A stretch of 64,000 nucleotides of DNA from Haemaphysalis longicornis (Eukaryota > Arthropoda > Arachnida > Ixodida > Ixodidae), in NCBI GenBank assembly GCA_013339765.2, contig CM023454.1, forward strand, positions 133,751,399 through 133,815,398, written 5' to 3'. The translations under genes and the position numbers were made by a program. Positions 33,900 through 46,470 of the stretch are shown here, one piece after another. The notes under the pieces are model-generated. The model was not told where the DNA came from and did not search any database. It worked only from the letters and a program-made list of their open reading frames with translations. How positions within the stretch are numbered: position 1 is the stretch's first letter; each line of letters opens with the position of its first letter.

Positions 33900-36640
33900 G
33901 ACCCCACGGCTGCTTCGCGTACTATTCATTGTTCCCCAACGGGAAGATGGTGTAAATTTTTAATGGTTTGAGTATCATAAAGGACCGAGAGTTATTGCAT
34001 CAAAGGATACCATTCGCGCAATTTATACGAGCGCGACTTTCTTTATACGGGCCGGTGAAGCAATATTCTAACGATGCCTGCTTGTGGCAAGCTCCAGTAG
34101 ATCACCCAAACAGTGGGATGATCACGTTGTTTAAATAGGCATACTATAAGAATTGTGCTCAGTATATAAGAAGCGCATTCCTTTTTTTTTGGCTGATACA
34201 GCGGTTCAAAAAAATATTCGAGAAGTCACAAAAAAAAGAAACTTCCGAAATTGCATGAAATAAAAAAGAGGCACAGAAGAGCAGACATATTCTCTAAAAT
34301 AGTTGAAGCTTGCCACGGTATAAATTGTCGACACATAGCTAAAAAATATCGGTTTTAAGCTATGCAGACAACTGTTATTGACGATATAAGAACCCTCACT
34401 GGGCGTGGTGACTCGCGTACCAGTGAACGTACAAGCCATCACCATTGACGAACTGGTGGATTTTACGTCCGATCTGACCAGTGCTTATCTGCGATAAGGC
34501 AGATAAGGGTAGCGGATAAAGTTATAAAGGACGTGCTGGAGCGGCAGGTCTGCTCCAGAAGCAAGACACTTTGACTAGGGTTAGATGGGAGGCTGTCGAT
34601 ATGGTGAAGGATGAAGTGACAAGGCATGTATGGGTTGGAATTACCTCCCTTAGCTGTTGTATGATGTTGGCAAAATCCCGGTGCGCGAGAAGCAGGTTGC
34701 GGCGACAGAGGCGGTGATCTGTCGTAATAACATGGAAGGCTAAGAGACTGTATCGGGCTTGTAGGGCTTCGCCAAAGACTTTGTGGCTAAAGCCTGCATA
34801 GGTGGTTAAGTCTTGAGCTGTTCTAGGTTATCATTTACCCCCACGCCTGCATAGAGTATAGTCAATATCAGCTCGACAGGAATGGTAGGATGATTTTTGA
34901 TGAGAACTCGGAGTGCCAGGGGTTAGATATACCCTCTGGCGCCCTTTTTAATAGCTATGTTTGTACCTAAGTGATATTTTGTGGTGGTGGATTGTTGGTA
35001 ACGGCTCTGGAGATCGCAGAATCTCACGCATAAACGCTCAGGTAATGCGTACTGTTATAGATTTAAGGGGAGGATATTCTTGGTGGCTACTTAGTGCAAC
35101 CGTGTTTGCGACCTGCCGTTGATAGCTAGCTGTGTCCACGTAAACGCTAGTGGTGTGTAGATGGCCCATTTCTGTGTAAGCTTTCGTTCGTGCTTCTTTG
35201 TTGCCGGTTCATTGAAAATAAGGTGCACATAGTGCAGTTAATGGCGTGCAGTAAACGAATGTCGAGTGGAACCAGAATGCTGTAGTCGGAGAGAACTGGT
35301 GCACAAGGATAATGGTCAACAAGGCAGGAAACAGGACAAGGAAGCTGCAGGGGTATATAAGAGAATATTTACCTGAAGATGATGTAGGGTTCTGTGAGAT
35401 TCTGTGCCGTATTGTAAATACCGAGATTCCAGATATTCGCAGTGTTAGTTCTCAGAGTGTGTCGATGCTGTATTGGAAAAGTTGAAACACGTTTGGGAAA
35501 TGAAACGGCGAAGGCTAAATGCCTGCAGAAACGTTGTCGATATCTTGTATTTTTACGAGTATTTGTTTATAACGCCGACATTCAAGACATTTTACAAAGG
35601 ACAACTTCCCCAAATGTAAACATTTCCGCGGCACTTTTGTGCCCTATCGGTATTTTTTTGTTTGTGCTAATAGCTATGACCTCTCACAAGTTTACTAGGG
35701 TTGATGATCTCTGTTTCTATTGGCAAGGCCACTCTCTCGTCATTGTAGGCAACTTGCGGTTTTTATGTTTTTCATTTTCTCTCCCGACATGTCGCGTGAA
35801 GAAATGGTTGGAGAGAGAATAACAAAACATGGACTATAACAGGAGCATTTATATAACTTTGGAGCGATAAGAAAAGAAGTTGTATAGTATATAGTGACTA
35901 TATACACACAAGCAAAGTACCCTGAAGCAGGGGCTACAATGAAAACGCCTAGTAAAAAACAATTAAATGCGAAACACGGATAAGTGCTATGCACAAAACA
36001 AAAATGAAAAAGTCTGTTAGTTTGCAACGAATAATTTATTATATGCTGTTGCCACGGTATGTGATAGAGGCAGTCACACTCATAGGAAGAGGTGGTGGTA
36101 TATAAACAAATATAATATGAATACACACGATGCCATACTTTGGAGCAATAATTGCGTGAGACAAAATGCAGAAGGGCAGCTGGGAAATAACGGGATTTAT
36201 ATTTGGTAATGCCCCGCAGGGGGCACCTTGTGTTATCAGGTGATGGTATTGGCTACCCCGCGGACCTTGCGAACAGTAATTAAATAGATATAAAAGAAAT
36301 ATACAGTGCAAAAACGGACCTCAGGGGAAATTGCAAAAGTAGAAAACCACGACAAATACACGAATCTTCTTGAACAAACCAAATTGGCAACTTGGGAATG
36401 AAAGTCCCCCAGGGCTTTAAATATATCACGTGGGGTCGTATAACATTTCGATTTTAAGGAAAAAATTTACTCTGACCTTCTTGAGGTCATGTGTGACCAG
36501 GGCGCTATTGCAATGAAAGGAAATCACAATGAGCCAAAAAGAAGGAATTTAAGACCAAACATATTATTGAAATTACTTATGAGCAAACTACCTGAATAGT
36601 AAAAATAAACATAATATTGGAATTTGACATCGGCAACACA
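33900..36640. other. Stretch without recognisable genes
   Basis: No family resemblance was found in any frame. An open frame at 35442-35822 (126 codons) is hydrophobic in its centre but otherwise featureless. Confidence 0.4.
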
Positions 36641-38820
36641 CCTGAATAGGTGAATGCAGGCTTTCTGAAATGCCTTGTATGGCCGTACGCCTACCACCCA
36701 AACTGGTGCTTCGGTGCCACAGCTTTGAGCTTGGCAATAACAACGGCCTTGGACGAACAACATCTGCAAAACCCTCTGAGCACCTTGGCCCCCGACCGGG
36801 TTGCCTCACGCAGCGCGCACCATCACGGCCCCACAGGGCAAGCCCTTAGCAGTTATTGTGGCAAACAACCTCGGGAGCAACGCTACTGCTTCCGTCTCTG
36901 CTGAACCAGGCTTCAGTATTCCTAAGGCATCAGAGGAAAGCTATACTGTAGGACTCGCGGTGTTTCATTCCCTCCCAAACAATCGCACCTCCCGAGGGGT
37001 GTCTGATGCCCTCGGCAGTGGCACCTCTGGCAAGGGCCACCCGAAAGGGTATAAGCTCCCAATAGCCCGTAGATCAATGCCACCCCGATTATAAGGCGAC
37101 GTAAGCGACCTTACCCAGTGCGTACCTGGATTGCAGCCCAGAGAGTAGGGGGCTCCCAAGCCCATAGAAAAAGCACAACACCCTCGAAAAATTCAAGTAC
37201 CAAAAGGCTGTATATATTCATAAATTCCAATCGCTCTGGACAATGCATAATGGAAAAACTAAACATCCCACAGTGTAACAGCAGGGGCAATCTGAAAAAA
37301 ACAATCGATGAAGAATACAAATTGCTGCAAACCAGGAAAACACGTCTCCTGTGCTTGCAAGAAACACCTTTAGGCAAAAACATAGAAACCTTCTGAATAT
37401 TTATATGCTATTCTGAAATGGCAGAGATGGAGGTTTTGTGGCTTCTGTTGGCACATCACTTTTTTGCCCAAAAACTGTTAGCGTGTAATCCGGTTGCCAG
37501 TATCACTGTCCTTAAAGCTTGGGTGTTCATCGGTAGCACACTAGCGACAACCTCGTCTTATTGAAGCATTGCTATAGCAGTACGCAAAAAATGGCTTCCT
37601 ACGCCGAATTTTAGGTGTTGTAGTGACGCGAGATTGATTGCATTAGTCATGAAGGAAACAACTCCTGCCCCACAACCTATCGACCATCGCCTTGACAGGC
37701 TGCCCATGCAAGCATCTTCAGATGAGAATAGAGAGGGGCGCTATAGACTTCTTAGCTCACAATTGCCTTCTCTAAGCTGTCAAGCAAGCTACAGGGCGGG
37801 GCGATCTACAAACGACCACAACGTTGCTTTAAAATCACTCAAAAAAACACGATTTGTTCATAAACAGGCATTGTATGACGGCATTTGTGGATGTAGACAA
37901 ACCTCACCTTAACGGATGCCGCTATGGAGTACATAAAGACCTTAGGTCACTCAGTTGCCGGGCAACTATTTTATAACTGCTGCCACCTACATGTCGTAAA
38001 GAACCTTTCGCCTGAGAAAGCCGAGGCGGTTTCTTGGGTTTAATGCCAGAATTGCTGTGAGCACAACGGGGGTGTTTGAAGCTGCACATTCTTTATATTA
38101 AAAACTTATTATAATGCGAGCAAGCATTTCTTATATATGCAGCAGACCTTCGAATTTTCTTTACATCAAGTAATTTGTTCATTTACTAGAGCCAGTCTGG
38201 CATGGTTTCAACACTCTTGGTATTTTATTCGGCGCAATTCTGAAAAGTCTACTTGTGTTGTAACGTCAAGGAGGCGTAGGGTTCGGCCTGTTCCTGATTT
38301 TGATTGTAAAGGTGTTGCAATCCTTCCCCCAGAGGAATGTAGATTCTTAGGAGTCGAATAAGACGAAAAGGTGTCATTGGTCGCAAATAGTAAATATCTG
38401 AAACAGATTTGCATAAAATCCTGGAATATTCTAACAGTCTTCTCGCATGGCTTATACGGAGCAGAGGCGAACTCAAGCTCTGGATTTCTACCACCCTTCT
38501 ATTGTAACGGTTGGTATAAGGGTGTGCCGTTTTTGGGTCCGTTTGCAGAACTGATTAGAAAATGTTGGACGCAGTTTGGCACTCAGGGCTCCGTCTTCCA
38601 TTTTGGGCTTTCCGGGCGAGCCTCATATAAAATGTATATGTAGAACGTACATAATTTGAGCCTCGAACGCGAGTTGTCTTACACTTCAGTGCTGTGCACC
38701 ATAAAAGCCACCTGCATAAAAAATCAGTCGAGGCATTTCTGTCATACCCCACACCTCATGTGCTCATTGATACGCAGCAGATTCATTCTAACCGCTCATG
38801 TAGTCACTCTGAGTGACAGC
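36640..38820 (+). pseudogene. Degenerate plus-strand LINE (ORF1 tail, endonuclease, RT, C-terminal region)
   Basis: From left to right, a Pro/Ser/Lys-rich stretch (36801-37094) could be an ORF1 tail. An endonuclease start follows: LNIPQCNSRGNLKKT then RLLCLQETPLG (37258-37380), where the QxNxRG and CLQET motifs are those of APE-type nucleases. The RT comes next, with a YADD motif decayed to YAAD (codons 38136-38147). The post-RT region is best preserved: RPVPDFDCKGVAI, CRFLGVE, NSKYLKQICIKSWNIL and ERELSYTSVL (38270-38700). Order and motifs fit a Jockey-like tick LINE. At least ten frame changes are present, so this is a dead, old copy. Confidence 0.7.
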
Positions 38821-38949
38821 GCAAGAGGAGGAACCTAGGAATTCGTTTGAGGACAGCAGAAGTCCTGGATTGCTGACTATGTTTTACATTGTCACTTCTC
38901 TTCTATTTTTGATGACATACTTTTTAAAGTTATTGACAAGCGTTGCAGT

Positions 38950-40260
38950 CACCAGCAAAATATTGCGGTTGCGGCCCGTACTCATAGCCGCCCCTCCCCC
39001 CAAGTGGAGCGCAATACACTCCATTGAGAGGAAATCTCTCCTCTAGTATGACTGGAGCAGACAAATCAGGCCCGTAAACAAGACGTTGTCTGCGCTTTTT
39101 GCTATCAAAAGCGACCGTGAATCATACAGCTTCCTCTGCTTTTGGAGAACCCGTTTCTAAGCTCAAGTGTTTCTGGGTGGACCTAACCGCGATTTACCTT
39201 CTTCGGCAGGCCTCAAAAATTTCGACTCCTATTAGAGACACCGTCGAACCTGTATCGACCAGGGCAAAAAGTTCTAGACTGACTAATTGCACCCACATGA
39301 CGAGGTACATGCACAGAGTGCCAGTTGCCCGTTGCGCGAGCGTCTCGGTAGTGTGGCTGCTCCCCCGCACCCCCTCTGACTGGCCATCCCTCGCTTTCCG
39401 CCGGCACGACAAGCTACTGCCTTCTATCGCAGCCATTAACCGGGTTTCCCTGCGGACTACGCATTTTCTCAGGTCATTGACGGAAAAGTGGCCAGGCTTC
39501 CAACAAAACCATCACAACTGGGCCGTTTCGTCTCACCTCCCTCTTCCGTCGGCTGCGTTGTTTCCGACTGACGAGTTTGTGGGGCTGTTGTGCGCTCCCT
39601 CTCCCGACAAAGAACAACCTTGTTCTGGCAATTCCTCGGGTCTCTGCGGCAACCTGTAGCGATGCTCGGTGAGTAAATCCACCTGTACCATGCGCGCTTC
39701 TAGTTCGAGGGCCTCGACGTTGCGAAAGCTGTGGCCTCGAAAGTCGGGTCTGAAATGCGGCTGCTATTGTCTGCACACGCACGCCACCTTGAGCTGCCTC
39801 GGGGTCGGGCCGTTCACACAGCTGCATCGTACGCACGTACTCGAGGAGGCTGTCTTTAGGCTGCTGCGTGCTAAGAGCAAGGTCGTCCTCATACGGTGTT
39901 GGATATCAGGGTCGCAAGAATTCATCGCGGATATGCCATCGACTGGTAAGCCGGTTAACAGCGCCTCAACGCGCATCGCTTGTACTAGTGCTGCAACAAG
40001 GACTTGCAACAGCACGTAATCATCCGATTCCCCTACCGCAGTGTGGTACGAATCGAGTTGCTGCAGATATACCTAAACGAATTGCACGTCCCCATAGCCG
40101 GAATATGAGGGAACCTTTATATGGAAACGTGGCTTCGAGACGACCACTACACGAACCGCGCCGGTAGCCGCTGGCACCGAAGCGAGCGTTCGGGTCATCT
40201 CCAGTAACATCACGGTAAACTGCTTTATCATTGAGGCGATATCTGCAAGCTGCCACTGCT
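38950..40260 (-). pseudogene. gag-protease remnant of gypsy element D
   Basis: Minus strand, reading leftwards. A capsid-like region lies near 40130-39760 (KVPSYSGYGDVQF, then QVLVAALVQAMRVEALLTGLP). A retropepsin follows: FALVDTGSTVSLIG (about 39270-39230), then in another frame FVYGPDLSAPVIL near 39010-39050, equivalent to the ILGRDFL flap region. RT is absent; the element is cut off near 38950. A primer-site-like TGGTGCCGG lies upstream at 40696-40688. Its 5' LTR continues on the far side of the BEL element that interrupts it. Confidence 0.7.
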
Positions 40261-40680
40261 CAACATCCCCCTGCGCAATGGCGTCCGCCGCTGCGTCTCC
40301 CCCTGAGCCCTGAAGCTTCTCCTTCTATCCTGCCCCACTTCTTCTGTCAGAAGCCACTGCGAGCTAACTACAGAACAATAGGCTGGCTCGCCCGTTCCAA
40401 GCTGTACAGGCACAGGTACCAAGCACTCCGGGCTGACTGCGCGCACAACGCGAGAAGCAAACCCCACACAGAAATACACAACAGAAGCAAAAAAACCGCC
40501 TAGACATTATACCAGCTGAAGAACAACAGTATAGACTCGGCAAAATACACGGTCGACTAAATTCTCTTTCGACGCAACATACATCCGCAATGTACTTACT
40601 TAAGCCGTCACAGAAACACCACAAAAACGACTGCTAGAGAAATGTCGCGCATCTGCAGTCATAGTAAAACTTAAGCTAAC

Positions 40681-40697
40681 TAAAACACCGGCACCAA
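40681..40697 (-). other. Primer-binding-site candidate of element D
   Basis: The minus strand reads TTGGTGCCGGTGTTTTA. A TGG start fits the complement of a tRNA CCA end, and it sits between the presumed LTR end and gag. The tRNA is not identified. Confidence 0.45.
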
Positions 40698-40790
40698 ACA
40701 ATTTTTACAAAATCCGCATCTAATATACGCCCGCATTCCCCGGTTAACCAACTCGCAAAATGGCCCTTCCTTCTCACACCACAGCAATGC

Positions 40791-40925
40791 TGTCGCGGAA
40801 GCTACCGCGAGTCACGGCCCAGAGCCCTAGACGGAGCGATACGTGTTTCTTATTCGCTGTCCTCGAACAACTACCGATGGCGATCGTGGCGCGTGCTCAC
40901 GCGCGCTTCGTCCTTCTTTTCTACA
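40791..40925 (-). repeat. 3' LTR of BEL element C
   Basis: Direct repeat of 46335-46470, preceded on the left by AATGC. Its inner neighbour on the minus strand, GCGGGAGGA, is a plausible polypurine tract. Confidence 0.93.
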
Positions 40926-40947
40926 TCCTCCCGCGGGCCCAAGATGA

Positions 40948-43900
40948 TTAGGCGGCTGATTCTAACAGGTAAAGTTTTTGCACTAGACGGTTTATCACGT
41001 GACCCTTTGCTGTCCGCACCGAGCACGCTCTAGCGACGCCGTCGACGCCGTGGTGCAGAATTGTCACTCGTCCCAGCTTCCACTGCATTGGCGGAGCGTT
41101 GTCGTCATGCACTATTACGGACGTCGCCCACCTTCATCGCGGTGAAGTAGCCTGGGGACAGCTGTGAAGCCGAACGCAGTAACAGCAAGTATGCGTTCCT
41201 CCATCTGCGCCACAACTCAGCCGTCAGCCTTTGATGGTAGCGTGCTCGTTCGCCGTAGGTCAGCTGGGGGTTGACGACGCCTCGGTGACCGCTAACTCTT
41301 GGTGCATGCAGAGCGCACGCCTACCTGTCAGGAAGTGGGAAGGCGTAAGTGGCACTCCTTCATCGGGGTGGTCTTCGACGTAGGTTAGAGGTCGGCTATT
41401 AATAACAGCTTTCCACTTCGCAAAGGGTGGTGGACAGAGCTTCGGCAGTAAGGCTTCTGCGCCCAAGGTAACGCTTGAGAACGTCCTTGGTGGAGCGAAT
41501 GAGACGCTCCACCAGCCCCCCCACCAAGGGGCTCGCTCAACGATGAATTTCCAGTGCAACGTGAGCCCAGTCGCATATTCTTGAAGGGCTGATGCAGCGG
41601 CCTTAAATGCTCGAGCGCAACTATGAAACGACTGAGCGTTGTCAGAGTAAACAGTGTTCGGTATGCCGCGTCTTGACACGAACCGACGGAAGGCCAGTAG
41701 CGTGGTAGCCGCTGTCATATCCGACGTCAGCTCCAAATGTATGGCACGAGTGACAGCACATGAAAATAATAAAATGTAGGCTTTTGCCGGAGGAGCTTTT
41801 CCACGCACGTAGAGTGGTCCACAGAAATCCAGGCCTACCACAGAGAACGGGTGTGCTGCCGTGATTCTGTCGCTTGGCAATGGAGCAAACGGTGCAGTTT
41901 GGGCAGTCAGCCTCTGGCGTCTGCACGTCGGACATTGGGCCAGCACCCTTTTGACGGTTTGGCGTCCCTTTACAACCCAGAACCGTTCTCGCGTCTCCTT
42001 GAGCGTGGCTTCGACTCCACCGTGCAGAGTGTGCTGATGGACCGCCAGAACGATGAGGTACGTAAGCTTGTGCAGCGCAGGTAGCAGAATCGGGTGCTTG
42101 ACGTCGATGCTGGCATTCAATTTGTGTAATCGGCCTCCTACGCGGAGCAGACCTTCGTCATCCATGAAGGGTGAAAGTCGAAGCACCGCTGATGTAGAAG
42201 GAACGGTCCGACCGACTGACAGTGCGCGTACTTCAGTGCTGAATAACTCCAGCTGTACTTGCCGCATCCAGTAGCGTTCAGCCTTCATTATCTCCGTTGC
42301 TGTGAGGGGACCGCCTACTGATGGCCCTCGCCGCTGGGCATTTTGCAGGAAACGTTGAATCCAGGCCGTGACCCGCAAAAGGCGCCTGAGGGTGCTGTAA
42401 TTCTCTACGGTCAGTAGCTGTTCGTGCTTTGTGACATCGCAAGGGCAAACCAAAGTTTCCTGTGACACTGCCAGCTCCTTCGGGTCAATATGATCAATCT
42501 GCGTTTCAGGGAACTCCTGTTTTGGACCTAGGAGCCACGAAGGTCCGTGCCACCATTGGGTTGAGTGCAGAAGAGCCGCCGCCGATATACCTCGTGTGAC
42601 TAAATCTGCCGGGTTGTCTTTCCCGCTGCAATGGTTCCAGTCTGTAGGAGCAGTTAGTCGTCGTATTTCGGCCACGCGGTGTTCTACGAACTGGTCACGC
42701 TTTGTGGCGGCGCTAGTAATCCAGTGCAGCGCAACAAGAGAGTCCGTCCACAAACTGACGTGGGAGTCTTCCAGAATTGCAGTTGTTTTGGCATAACGTA
42801 CGAGTCGTGCTCCAATAACGCAGGCAAGAAGCTCTAGCCGAGGCAGGGAGATGGGCTTGATAGGGGCGACTCGGCTCTTGCTAATTAACAATCTGGTGTC
42901 ATATAGGCCATTGTCACCCAGCTTTCGGACGTATAGAGAAACGCCGTAAGCTCGCGGGCTTGCATCGCAAAAAGCGTGGATCTCGATTGAACCCTCCACA
43001 TCGAACGAGTGCGAGAACATGAACCGTGGAACCTGGACCTCATTCAACTCTGTTAATTGGGCGCACCAGCTGTTCCATCGCGCTTGTTCGTCATCTGGAA
43101 GGCGTTCATCCCATGAGCGGCTCTTTTTCGAGAGGTCCTGGAACACAAGCTTGGCCGTTACGGTGAATGGTGCAAAGTATTCCAAGGGATCATACATCCT
43201 CGCAAACGTCTGCAGCACGGTGCGCTTGGTTGACGGATTGGCTGCAGCAAATTCTGATGCCTCTTTCGTAGACAGGTAAATGTAGTCTCCAGCACGCTCC
43301 CATGGGGCTCCCAGCACCTTCATCCTGATTGCGTCTCCCGCTTCATTTTCGATTGCGACGTTGTCCCGCACAAACTGATGTCCGAGCTCCTCTGAGTTTG
43401 ATGCCCATTTTCGTATCACCATTCCGGCCTCGGAGAATATCTTGCGAGCTTCCTCGTATACTTGAATTGCCTTTTCGACGCTAGGTACACCAATTATGAG
43501 GTCATCCACGTAGAATGCCCTTTCCAGCAGCGCTACTGTTTCCGGGTACTGCTCCTGACAGGCCTGGAGATGGTGGCGAATCGTGGCAGCCAGGAGGAAT
43601 GGGCTGGATGACGCGCCAAACGGCACACGGGTCATCCTCCTGGTGACAATGGAGGACGCCGGAATATCTCGCCTAGGCAGTCGTTCCACCCAGAGGAATC
43701 TCAACGCGTCGCGATCTTCTGGTCGAATCAGCAACTGCAGGTACGCCTTTTTTATGTCTGCGACGATGACAACAGGGTGACAACGAAAAGTCATGAGCAG
43801 CTCAACGGCTTCGAACCCAAGCTTCATGCCCTTGCAAAGGACGTCGTTTAGGCATGGCTGGCCGGCTGTATGCGAAGAAGCGTCGAACACTACTCGGAGT

Positions 43901-44337
43901 TTTGTTGTCACTGCGTCCTTTCGGATGACGGCATGGTGGGGCATGTAATACAAGTTATCGCCTGGACGCTGCTGTTCCGCAACTCGTTCCGCGTGGTTTT
44001 CGTCAAAATATGCTCGAATTGTCCTGTCATACTGCTCGAGCAACTCAGGTTGTTCCCGGAATCGGTTCAGTTGCGTTCGCAGACGGTGCTCCGCGAGCTG
44101 ACGATTGTCGCTGCCAGGAGGTAAACCAGGAGCCTGGATCATAAGTGGTACCTGGTACCGGCCTTCGTTACGGGTGATTTTTTTGCTCGAACGTTTCCAT
44201 CGGGCTATCCTGCAGCGACTTTTCGTGACTCGGGTCATCAATGCCAATGGCATCCAGCCGCCACATGGCGGACGCGTCAAAGTCCAAATGTCCGGGTGAG
44301 GTGCACCGACAGGAACATGGCACTGGTAAAAGGGCAT
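40948..44337 (-). pseudogene. pol (RT, RNase H, integrase) of BEL element C
   Basis: The minus frame 44337-41260 is open for 1025 codons. From the N-terminus it carries the RT lead-in (GRYQVPLMIQAP), RT with LRVVFDASSH and the catalytic YVDD (codons 43512-43501), RNase H (HAFCDASPRAYGVSLY; SLWTDSLVALHWI), then a zinc domain (HQHTLHGGVEAT...CPTCRRQR). The integrase core has Asp in VVGLDFCGPLYV, Asp in YSDNAQSF and Glu in FIVERAPWWGGW. Two segments read out of frame relative to the family: the first ~45 codons, and the ~40 codons after WWGGW, where a second frame gives RLIRSTKDVLKR...TLCEVE. The C-terminal tail (VHDDNAPPMQW...) continues in another frame to TAA at 40950-40948. The annotated Met is therefore not a native start. 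Confidence 0.92.
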
Positions 44338-44830
44338 GCGGGAGAGGCGAGCCTTCCTTGAACGGTCGAGCCTAGAACTGTTTCTACCGCTGTGAGGTCT
44401 CCGTTGATTCTGTCCACCCTGCCCGTGACCACCTTCCAGTAGGCGTCTGAACCAACGAGTACGCTGATTTCATTTGCCTTCCATGTGCTCGGATGGAAGG
44501 CGTCGGCTATGTCGTACCGCTTTTCTATAAGGGTTTTTACGGTCGCGGTGTCGAGTTCCGGGCTCGTAAGGGAGCAGATCTTCGGAACCTCTAAATTTCC
44601 AACACGACCGGCCTTCCACGAGCTTGTCCGCGTAGCGTCACCTGTACTCGCCGGCACCGTAGAACCTTGGGTGACCTCGCAGTACCGAACGTTACTATGG
44701 ATAGGTCTTCCGTGCCGAGAACCGTGCATTTCAGGGCCCTAGCCGCGTCCTGGCGAATGAAGGTGCGTTGGCTGCCAGTGTCTAACAGCACTCGAACAAC
44801 AAGGCGTCACCGTACACCCTCTGCGAAGGC
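44338..44830 (-). pseudogene. Protease region of BEL element C
   Basis: Frame 44791-44591 starts LLDTGSQRTFIRQDAA, with the DTGS active site of a Pao-type retropepsin and the QRTFI sequence common to that family. The frame then changes (44729-44277) and continues as a linker (YDIADAFHPSTWKANEISVLVGSDAYW) typical of the protease-RT region of BEL/Pao elements. Confidence 0.85.
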
Positions 44831-46285
44831 TCGGGCCGTCTGGAGCAACACTGACGTTGCCCCGGAGTGTCCGCTCGAAGCCGTCATGACAGCAGGTGCG
44901 CTTTCTCTAGCTTGTACCTGGCGTGTTGATCTGGGCGTGCTGCTGCCAGTCGGATTGAACAAGTCACACAGGACGGTTAGGTGGCGCCGATTGCAACTGC
45001 TGCCGGTCAGGTTGCGGGAAGCTCTGCACTGACGCGCCACGTGGTTGCGTCGGCCGCACCGAAAACAGCATTGAGCGTTGCGCAATCGCGTCCTCTTCTC
45101 GTTCGCCGACATGTCAACTAGGCAGTCCGCCACCTTGTGACCATGGCTGTGACACAAGGGACACGCCGGTATTATTATGGACTCGGACTTCGCGGCCAAG
45201 GCTGACGCTGAGGGGACGGGTGCCTCCGGTTGCGCTGGAGAGATCAAGTCGGCGTTTTGGACGGACCGACGACCTGTGTTGGAGGGAGGCTGCCCTTGTC
45301 TTCCTTCCTCGCGAATTTCGATTTGAATTCTTAGGAATTCCATTAGCTCTTTCACCTGGCCAGCTCCTTGTTGCTGCGTCGCGGATTCGTCCGTTAGCCC
45401 CTTGTCCGTCTCCTTAACCCTCTGCCGGTACATTAGAGTCAGGTCATCCGGCAGGCATCGGAGGAGCACACGGTTCAGGATTACGGCGTACTGCTCTCGC
45501 GGAACTCCCAAGGCTTCGAGGGCGCTGACACGGAATTGCACCTTGTCGTACATTTCGCGGAGCCTCTCGATGTCCATTGAGCTTCTGATCGGCTTCGTTG
45601 CCATGAGTTGATCAATGTGCTCATTGATGAGCAAGTCTCGTCGGCCGAACCGCTGAACCAAGGTCTTCACCGCGAGGTCGTAGTTCGCGTCAGCAAGCCG
45701 GATTCCCTCAATGGCTCGTTTGGCGTCGCCGATCAAGTATGTCAATAAGTACTTGAACTTCTTAATCTTCGGCCTAGCTCGGCATTTTCGCGGATCGTCA
45801 CATTAAAATGATCCCAAAACGCTTGCCAGTCGTGCAGATTTCCCGAAAACGCTGGGATCTGGAGCTTGGGAAGCATAACCGTCCGATGACGTGAAGCATG
45901 CGTGTGCCCGCCTGACGCACCCGCTGGGAGCAGTAACTGGAGCGGCTGTCCCTCCGCTGGCGCTGGAATCGGTCGCGCTGGGCACTTGCTGGGCGTTTCG
46001 TAGGAGGAAGCGTGCTTGAGAGACGGCGTAGGATATCTTGCGGGTATACTCTGCCGCCCCTTCGAGCTCCTGCTCCAGCCCGTCGTCATCCGTGGCATCT
46101 GCGATTACCTCGTTGAGGGCGGTGAGCTCAGGCTCTCGCTGTACGATGTATTCGACGTGGGAGCTCAGGGTTGCCGCGTCGGGAGACGGCTGCTGCAGCA
46201 GGTCATTCAGCTGGTTGAGAGCTCGCGTGACGCCGCTCCTGACGACGCCATGAGCCTTCCGAAGGCGGTCGATGGACGAAGCCAT
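44807..46285 (-). pseudogene. gag of BEL element C, in three frames
   Basis: The start at 46285 (MASSIDRLRKAHGVVRSGV) gives a helical N-terminus. The frame shifts near 45900 to one encoding LPKLQIPAFSGNLHDWQAFWDHF (the conserved Pao capsid entry), then shifts again at about 45745. The last frame carries the capsid helices and two zinc motifs, CPLCHSHGHKVADC and CFRCGRRNHVARQC, before the stop near 44807. Gag would build the particle. Each frameshift is a small indel and no single frame spans the gene. Confidence 0.88.
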
Positions 46286-46311
46286 GCGGGTGATGCTGCG
46301 AAGGGCGATTT

Positions 46312-46331
46312 CCCGGGTTGATCGGCACCAA
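46312..46331 (-). other. Primer-binding site of BEL element C
   Basis: Directly inside the 5' LTR the minus strand reads TCTTTGGTGCCGATCAACCCGG. The TGGTGCCG...CCCGG pattern is a plausible complement of a tRNA 3' end (acceptor plus T-arm). The tRNA is not identified. Confidence 0.55.
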
Positions 46332-46334
46332 AGA

Positions 46335-46470
46335 TGTCGCGGAAGCTACCGCGAGTCACGGCCCAGAGCCCTAGACGGAGCGATACGTGTTTCTTTATTC
46401 GCTGTCCTCGAACAACTACCGATCACGATCGTGGCGCGTGCTCACGCCCGCTTCGTCCTTCTTTTCTACA
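46335..46470 (-). repeat. 5' LTR of BEL element C
   Basis: Repeat of 40791-40925, followed on the right by target duplication AATGC (46471-46475). Confidence 0.93.

Larger units (their letters stand above)
40791..46470 (-). mobile_element. BEL/Pao LTR retrotransposon C, nearly complete, inserted in element D
   Basis: Short LTRs (135 bp at 40791-40925; 136 bp at 46335-46470; TG...CA) bound gag and pol on the minus strand. The 5-bp target duplication AATGC lies at 40786-40790 and 46471-46475. A 5-bp duplication, gag with two zinc knuckles, and the protease-RT-RNase H-integrase order are the BEL/Pao hallmarks. The LTRs differ by three substitutions and one indel, so the insertion is fairly young. 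Even so, gag-pol is divided by several frameshifts. At 5.7 kb the element is full length for the family. Confidence 0.95.

Noticed and set aside
34480..35180. Possible minus-strand coding region
   Set aside because: Short phrases looked protein-like, but no motif or collinear family match could be made, with stops in all frames.
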